A stretch of 64,000 bases of DNA from Kribbella italica (lineage in GTDB: Bacteria; Actinomycetota; Actinomycetes; Propionibacteriales; Kribbellaceae): the NCBI RefSeq assembly GCF_014205135.1, contig NZ_JACHMY010000001.1, forward strand, positions 2,232,001 through 2,296,000, given 5' to 3'. The notes below the pieces were generated by a model. The model was not told the DNA's origin. It saw only the letters and a program-made list of their open reading frames with translations, and made no database searches. Numbering within the stretch: position 1 is the stretch's first letter; each line of letters opens with the position of its first letter. Shown here in pieces: positions 59,996 through 64,000 of the stretch. The position numbers and the translations under genes were made by a program.

Positions 59996-62089
59996 TCACG
60001 GCGTGAGGGCTGACTCGTCCTCGTCGTCGGCCAGGAGATCTGCCCTGGTCGGTACGCCGGGGACCGGCGCCGGGGCCGGTTGTTCCCCGTCGTGGTCGAC
60101 GACCGCGGCGGTGAACTGGGCGTTGTAGAGCCGGGCGTAGGCGCCGTCGACGGCCAGGAGCTCCGTGTGGGTGCCCTGCTCGACGATGGAGCCGTTCTCC
60201 ATCACGAGGATGAGGTTGGCGTCGCGGATGGTGGACAGGCGGTGGGCGATCACGAAGCTGGTGCGATCGGACCGCAGGGCTGCCATCGCGCGCTGGACCA
60301 GGACCTCGGTGCGGGTGTCGACCGAGCTGGTGGCCTCGTCGAGGATCAGCAGCTGCGGGTCGGCCAGGAACGCCCGCGCGATGGTGAGCAGCTGCTTCTC
60401 ACCGGCGCTGACGTTGCTGCCTTCCTCGTCGATCACCGTGTCGTAGCCGTCGGGCAGGCTGTGCACGAAGCGATCGACGTACGTCGCCTTGGCCGCCGCG
60501 AGCATGTCCTCCTCGGTGGCGTTCAGGTTGCCGTAGAGGATGTTGTCGCGGATCGTCCCGCCGAACAGCCAGGTGTCCTGCAGGACCATCCCGATCCGGG
60601 ACCGCAGGTCGTGCCGGGTCAGCTCGGTGATGTCGACGCCGTCGAGCGTGATCCGGCCGCCGTTCAGCTCGTAGAACCGCATGACCAGGTTGACCAGCGT
60701 CGTCTTGCCGGCCCCGGTCGGGCCGACGATCGCGACCGTCATCCCCGGTTCGGCGACCAGCGACAGGTCGCTGATCAGCGGCTCGTCGGGCTTGTACGAG
60801 AACGACACGTGCTCGAACTCGACCCGCCCGTGCGCGTCGGTCACCTTCTCCGGCGTCGCGTCCTCCGGCACCTGCTCCTCGGCGTCGAGCACCTCGAAGA
60901 CCCGCTCGGCCGAGGCGACCCCGGACTGCAGCAGGTTCGCCATCGAGGCGACCTGCGTCAGCGGCTGGGTGAACTGCCGCGAGTACTGGATGAAGGCCTG
61001 GACGTCGCCCAGCGACATCGTGCCCGACGCCACCCGCAGGCCACCGATCACGGCGATCACCACGTAGTTCACGTTCCCGATGAACATCATCGACGGCATG
61101 ATCAGGCCGGAGATGAACTGCGCCCCGAACGAGGCCTGGTACAGCTCCTCGTTCTTGGCCGCGAAGCTCGCCTCGATCTCCTTCTGCCGGCCGAACACCT
61201 TGACCAGCTCGTGCCCGGTGAAGGCCTCCTCGATCTGCGCGTTCAGTGCGCCGGTGTGCCGCCACTGGGCGACGAACCGGGCCTGCGAGCGCTTCGCGAT
61301 CAGCGCGGTCAGGATCATCGAGACCGGGATCGTCACCAGCGCGATCAGCGCCAGCAGCGGCGAGACCACGAACATCAGCGTGATCACGCCGATCACCGTC
61401 AGCAGCGAGGTGAGCAACTGGCTCAGCGTCTGCTGCAGGCTGGTCGACACGTTGTCGATGTCGTTGGTGACCCGGCTGAGCAGCTCACCGCGCGGCGCGC
61501 CGTCGAAGTAGCTGAGCGGCAGCCGGTTGAGCTTGTCCTCGACCTCGCCGCGCAGCTCGAAGACCGTCCGCTGCACCACGCCGTTCAGGATGTAGCCCTG
61601 CATCCAGGACAGGAAGAAGGCACCGACGTACAGACCGAGTACCAGGAGCAGGACGTTGCGCAGGGCATCGAAATCGATGCCGACGCCCGGGATCAGGTCG
61701 ATCCCGCCGAGCAGGTCGGCGAACCGGTTGTTGCCCTGGGCCCGCAGGCCCTCGATCACCTGCTCCTTGCTCAGGTTCTGCGGCAGCGGCTTGCCGATCG
61801 CGCCGGCGAAGATGATGTCGGTCGCCCGGCCGAGCAGCTTCGGCCCGAGCACGGACAGCCCGACACTCGCGATCGCGAGCAGGATCACGCCGGCCACCTG
61901 GATCCGGTGCGGCCGCAGCCGGCGCAGCAGCCGCTTGGCCGAGGGCCCGAAGTTCATCGACTTGTCCCCCGGGATGCCTCCCGGAGGCCCGAACCCGCGA
62001 CTGGCCGTCGGCCGCTCGGTCGCCTTCACCGTCACGGCGCCACCACCCTCGGTGGGCTCGTCGGCGGCCGCAGTCTTCGTGTCGCTCAT
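59996..62089 (-). CDS. ABC exporter half-transporter, catalytically complete subunit
   Basis: A 697-residue membrane-ATPase fusion. A 60-residue polar N-terminus precedes six helices (about 60-370) and the nucleotide-binding domain: Walker A GPTGAGKTT, Q-loop VLQDTWLFGG, signature in variant form SAGEKQLLTIARA, Walker B LLILDEATSSVD with the catalytic Glu, H-loop AHRLS. It pairs with the next gene as a heterodimer, exporting a drug or lipid. Confidence 0.92.
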   Translation of the reverse strand: MSDTKTAAADEPTEGGGAVTVKATERPTASRGFGPPGGIPGDKSMNFGPSAKRLLRRLRPHRIQVAGVILLAIASVGLSVLGPKLLGRATDIIFAGAIGKPLPQNLSKEQVIEGLRAQGNNRFADLLGGIDLIPGVGIDFDALRNVLLLVLGLYVGAFFLSWMQGYILNGVVQRTVFELRGEVEDKLNRLPLSYFDGAPRGELLSRVTNDIDNVSTSLQQTLSQLLTSLLTVIGVITLMFVVSPLLALIALVTIPVSMILTALIAKRSQARFVAQWRHTGALNAQIEEAFTGHELVKVFGRQKEIEASFAAKNEELYQASFGAQFISGLIMPSMMFIGNVNYVVIAVIGGLRVASGTMSLGDVQAFIQYSRQFTQPLTQVASMANLLQSGVASAERVFEVLDAEEQVPEDATPEKVTDAHGRVEFEHVSFSYKPDEPLISDLSLVAEPGMTVAIVGPTGAGKTTLVNLVMRFYELNGGRITLDGVDITELTRHDLRSRIGMVLQDTWLFGGTIRDNILYGNLNATEEDMLAAAKATYVDRFVHSLPDGYDTVIDEEGSNVSAGEKQLLTIARAFLADPQLLILDEATSSVDTRTEVLVQRAMAALRSDRTSFVIAHRLSTIRDANLILVMENGSIVEQGTHTELLAVDGAYARLYNAQFTAAVVDHDGEQPAPAPVPGVPTRADLLADDEDESALTP

Positions 62090-62165
62090 GCCTCCACCTC
62101 GCTGGCGCTCGGATCCGGCATGAGCGAGATGTCGGCTGTGCTTGTTGGTCGCTCGCTTCGCTCGC

Positions 62166-63899
62166 TCATGCTGCCTCCTCCGCGGACCGCTGGGACTCGA
62201 CGATCTCGAGGTACGTCGGACAGCTGTCCAGCAGTTCCTCGTGGGTGCCCTTGCCGACGATCGCGCCGTCCTCGAGCACGATGATCTGGTCGGCGCCGAT
62301 GATCGTGGACACCCGCTGGGCGACGATCACCACGCACGCATCGGCGGTGACCGGTGCCAGCGCCGCCCGCAACCGGGCGTCGGTGGACAGGTCGAGCGCC
62401 GAGAACGAGTCGTCGAACAGGTAGATCTCCGGTTGGCGGACCAGTGCCCGCGCGATCGCCAGGCGTTGCCGCTGACCACCCGAGACGTTGGTCCCGCCCT
62501 GGGCGATCGGTGCGTTCAGCTGCTCCGGCATCGCCTCGACGAAGTCCTTGCCCTGGGCAATCTCCAGCGCGTGCCAGAGCTCCTCGTCGGTCGCTTCCGG
62601 GTTGCCGTAACGCAGGTTGCTCGCGACCGTGCCGGAGAACAGGTACGGCCGCTGCGGAACGAGCCCGATCCGCTTCCAGAGCTGCTCCGGATCGATCTCC
62701 CGGACGTCGACGCCGTCGACCAGCACGCGGCCGTCGGTCGCGTCGAACAGCCGCGGCACCAGCGACAGCAGCGTCGTCTTGCCCGCGCCGGTACTACCGA
62801 TGATCGCGGTCGTCTGCCCGGGAGCCGCCGAGAAGGTCACGTCCCGGAGGACCGGCTCGGCCGCACCTGGGTACTGGAAGCCGGCGTTCTCGAAGACCAG
62901 CTCGCCGTGCCCGGTGAAGGTGCCGATCGGCGTGACCGGCGGGCGGACCGAGGAGTCGGTGTTCAGCACCTCGGTGATCCGGTCGGCGCAGACCGAGGCC
63001 CGCGGCACCATGATCATCACGAAGGTCGCCATCATCACCGAGAACAGGATCTGGATCAGGTAGCTGATGAAGGCGGTCAGCTGGCCGACCTGCATGGCCC
63101 CGCTCTCCACCCGGGAGGCACCGAACCAGAGCACGGCGACGCTGGACGCGTTCAGGATCAGCATCACGACCGGGAAGACCAGTGCCATCAGGCGGCCGGC
63201 CCGGATCGCGGTGTCGGTCACGTTCGTGTTGGCCTCGCCGAACCGCTCGGTCTCGTGCGGCTCGCGGACGAAGGCCCGGACCACGCGGATGCCGGTGATC
63301 TGCTCGCGCAGCACCCGGTTCACGCTGTCGATGTTGACCTGCATCTTGCGGAACTGCGGCACCATCCGGCTGGCGATCAGGCCGATCGAGGCGGCCAGCA
63401 GCGGTACGGCGACAGCGACCAGCCAGGACAGCCCGACGTCCTCGCGGACCGCGGCAACGATTCCACCGACCATGGTGATCGGCGCGGCGACCAGCATCGT
63501 GGTCGACATCACCACGAGCATCTGGACCTGGGTGACGTCGTTGGTACTGCGCGAGATCAGCGTCGGCGCGCCGAACTGGTTCACCTCGCGCGCGGAGAAG
63601 CTGCCGACCTGGTGGAAGACGGCCGCCCGGACGTCGCGGCCGAACAGCGCCGCGGTCTTGGCGCCGAAGTACACCGCGACGATCGTGCAGACGATCTGCA
63701 CCAGGCTGACCCCGAGCATCCAGCCACCGGTGCGGACGATGTAGCCGGTGTCTCCGGTGGCCACGCCGTTGTCGATGATGTCGGCGTTCAGGCTGGGCAG
63801 GTAGAGGGAGGCGATCGTCCCGACGAACTGCAGGACGACCACCAGGGACAGGTTGCCGGCGTACGGACGCAGGTGCGTGCGCAACAGGCGAAGTAGCAT
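62166..63899 (-). CDS. ABC exporter half-transporter, degenerate-site subunit
   Basis: A 577-residue partner: six helices (1-320), Walker A GSTGAGKTT, signature VSGGQRQRLAIARAL, Walker B IYLFDDSFSALD with Asp replacing the catalytic Glu, and Gln at the H-loop position (VAQRVS in place of AHR). These changes are typical of one half of heterodimeric exporters such as TM287/288. The 76 bases before the second subunit gene include a GCTCGCTTCGCTCGC repeat. The ATG shares a base with the upstream stop (TGATG). Confidence 0.92.
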   Translation of the reverse strand: MLLRLLRTHLRPYAGNLSLVVVLQFVGTIASLYLPSLNADIIDNGVATGDTGYIVRTGGWMLGVSLVQIVCTIVAVYFGAKTAALFGRDVRAAVFHQVGSFSAREVNQFGAPTLISRSTNDVTQVQMLVVMSTTMLVAAPITMVGGIVAAVREDVGLSWLVAVAVPLLAASIGLIASRMVPQFRKMQVNIDSVNRVLREQITGIRVVRAFVREPHETERFGEANTNVTDTAIRAGRLMALVFPVVMLILNASSVAVLWFGASRVESGAMQVGQLTAFISYLIQILFSVMMATFVMIMVPRASVCADRITEVLNTDSSVRPPVTPIGTFTGHGELVFENAGFQYPGAAEPVLRDVTFSAAPGQTTAIIGSTGAGKTTLLSLVPRLFDATDGRVLVDGVDVREIDPEQLWKRIGLVPQRPYLFSGTVASNLRYGNPEATDEELWHALEIAQGKDFVEAMPEQLNAPIAQGGTNVSGGQRQRLAIARALVRQPEIYLFDDSFSALDLSTDARLRAALAPVTADACVVIVAQRVSTIIGADQIIVLEDGAIVGKGTHEELLDSCPTYLEIVESQRSAEEAA

Positions 63900-64000
63900 C
63901 AGAGATCCCCAAGGTGGTGAAGGCGGACACCGTCGAGTGCGAAGTCGACGATCTCCTCGGCGGTCATCGGCCGACCGTCCGAAATCATTGGGTGGGTCGC
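63899..64000 (-). CDS. C-terminal end of an upstream gene, possibly a TetR-type regulator
   Basis: The minus-strand frame is open from the window edge for 33 residues and ends with ISDGRPMTAEEIVDFALDGVR plus LHHLGDL. Its stop overlaps the exporter ATG by one base, so the two are translationally coupled. Regulators often sit here in exporter operons and the helix pattern suits a TetR C-terminus, but identity cannot be fixed from this fragment. Confidence 0.6.
   Translation of the reverse strand, partial: ATHPMISDGRPMTAEEIVDFALDGVRLHHLGDL

Overview
The window is high-GC actinobacterial chromosome. GTG starts are frequent, many gene ends overlap by 1-4 bases (GTGA, ATGA, TGATG), several genes look leaderless, and it carries RbpA, group II truncated globin, FabG4/HtdX-type lipid genes and M15/M23/NlpC wall enzymes. 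Gene content fits a Kribbella or Nocardioides relative; that placement is inference, not a database result. No rRNA, tRNA, CRISPR array, prophage or complete insertion sequence was seen. 61 protein genes are called; the first and last run off the window.

Layout. 1-3437: thiolase, high-molecular-weight FabG and MaoC-type dehydratase, matching the fadA2-fabG4-htdX set of mycobacteria. 3424-6968: DUF998-like membrane protein and a nickel/cobalt ECF transporter (nikMN, Q, O) behind a Nur-like operator. 6989-13657: flavin disulfide reductase, membrane-anchored PstS-like protein, metallophosphoesterase, YggT, truncated globin, P-loop kinase, lpdA. 13827-15953: secreted wall hydrolase with three different peptidase domains. 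16341-18082: PGPGW membrane protein; TetR and DUF2867 pair around a duplicated palindrome. 18001-24980: AraC regulator, GH78 rhamnosidase and a CUT1 sugar importer. 25759-34102: eight-gene leftward operon (dehydrogenase, CUT1 importer, CoA-transferase, crotonase, lactonase-like hydrolase, RraA-type aldolase) facing a GntR/FCD regulator, with a GntR-type palindrome between them. 34063-37413: PLP enzyme, glycerophosphodiesterase, MFS transporter. 37410-41217: MacAB-like export system. 41399-44277: rbpA with a sigma-R promoter, a foldback MITE-like element, fxsA and lnt. 44853-51830: lysine-fermentation-type genes kal, kamE, kamD, an amidohydrolase and kdd, divergent from kamA. 51923-57618: methyltransferases, Lrp regulator, 5'-3' exonuclease, M20 peptidase, ArsR with quinone oxidoreductase. 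57651-59901: nucleoside hydrolase and an unknown protein with overlapping ends. 59996-64000: heterodimeric ABC exporter and the end of an upstream gene.

How genes work together. KamA, KamDE, Kdd and Kal would carry lysine through beta-lysine and 3,5-diaminohexanoate to aminobutyryl-CoA and crotonyl-CoA, but no keto-acid cleavage enzyme (Kce) is visible. Both CUT1 importers lack their own ATPase and presumably share an MsiK-type ATPase encoded elsewhere. The GntR operon couples uptake to lactone opening, CoA activation, hydration and aldol cleavage of an unidentified compound and is the best candidate for an undescribed pathway.
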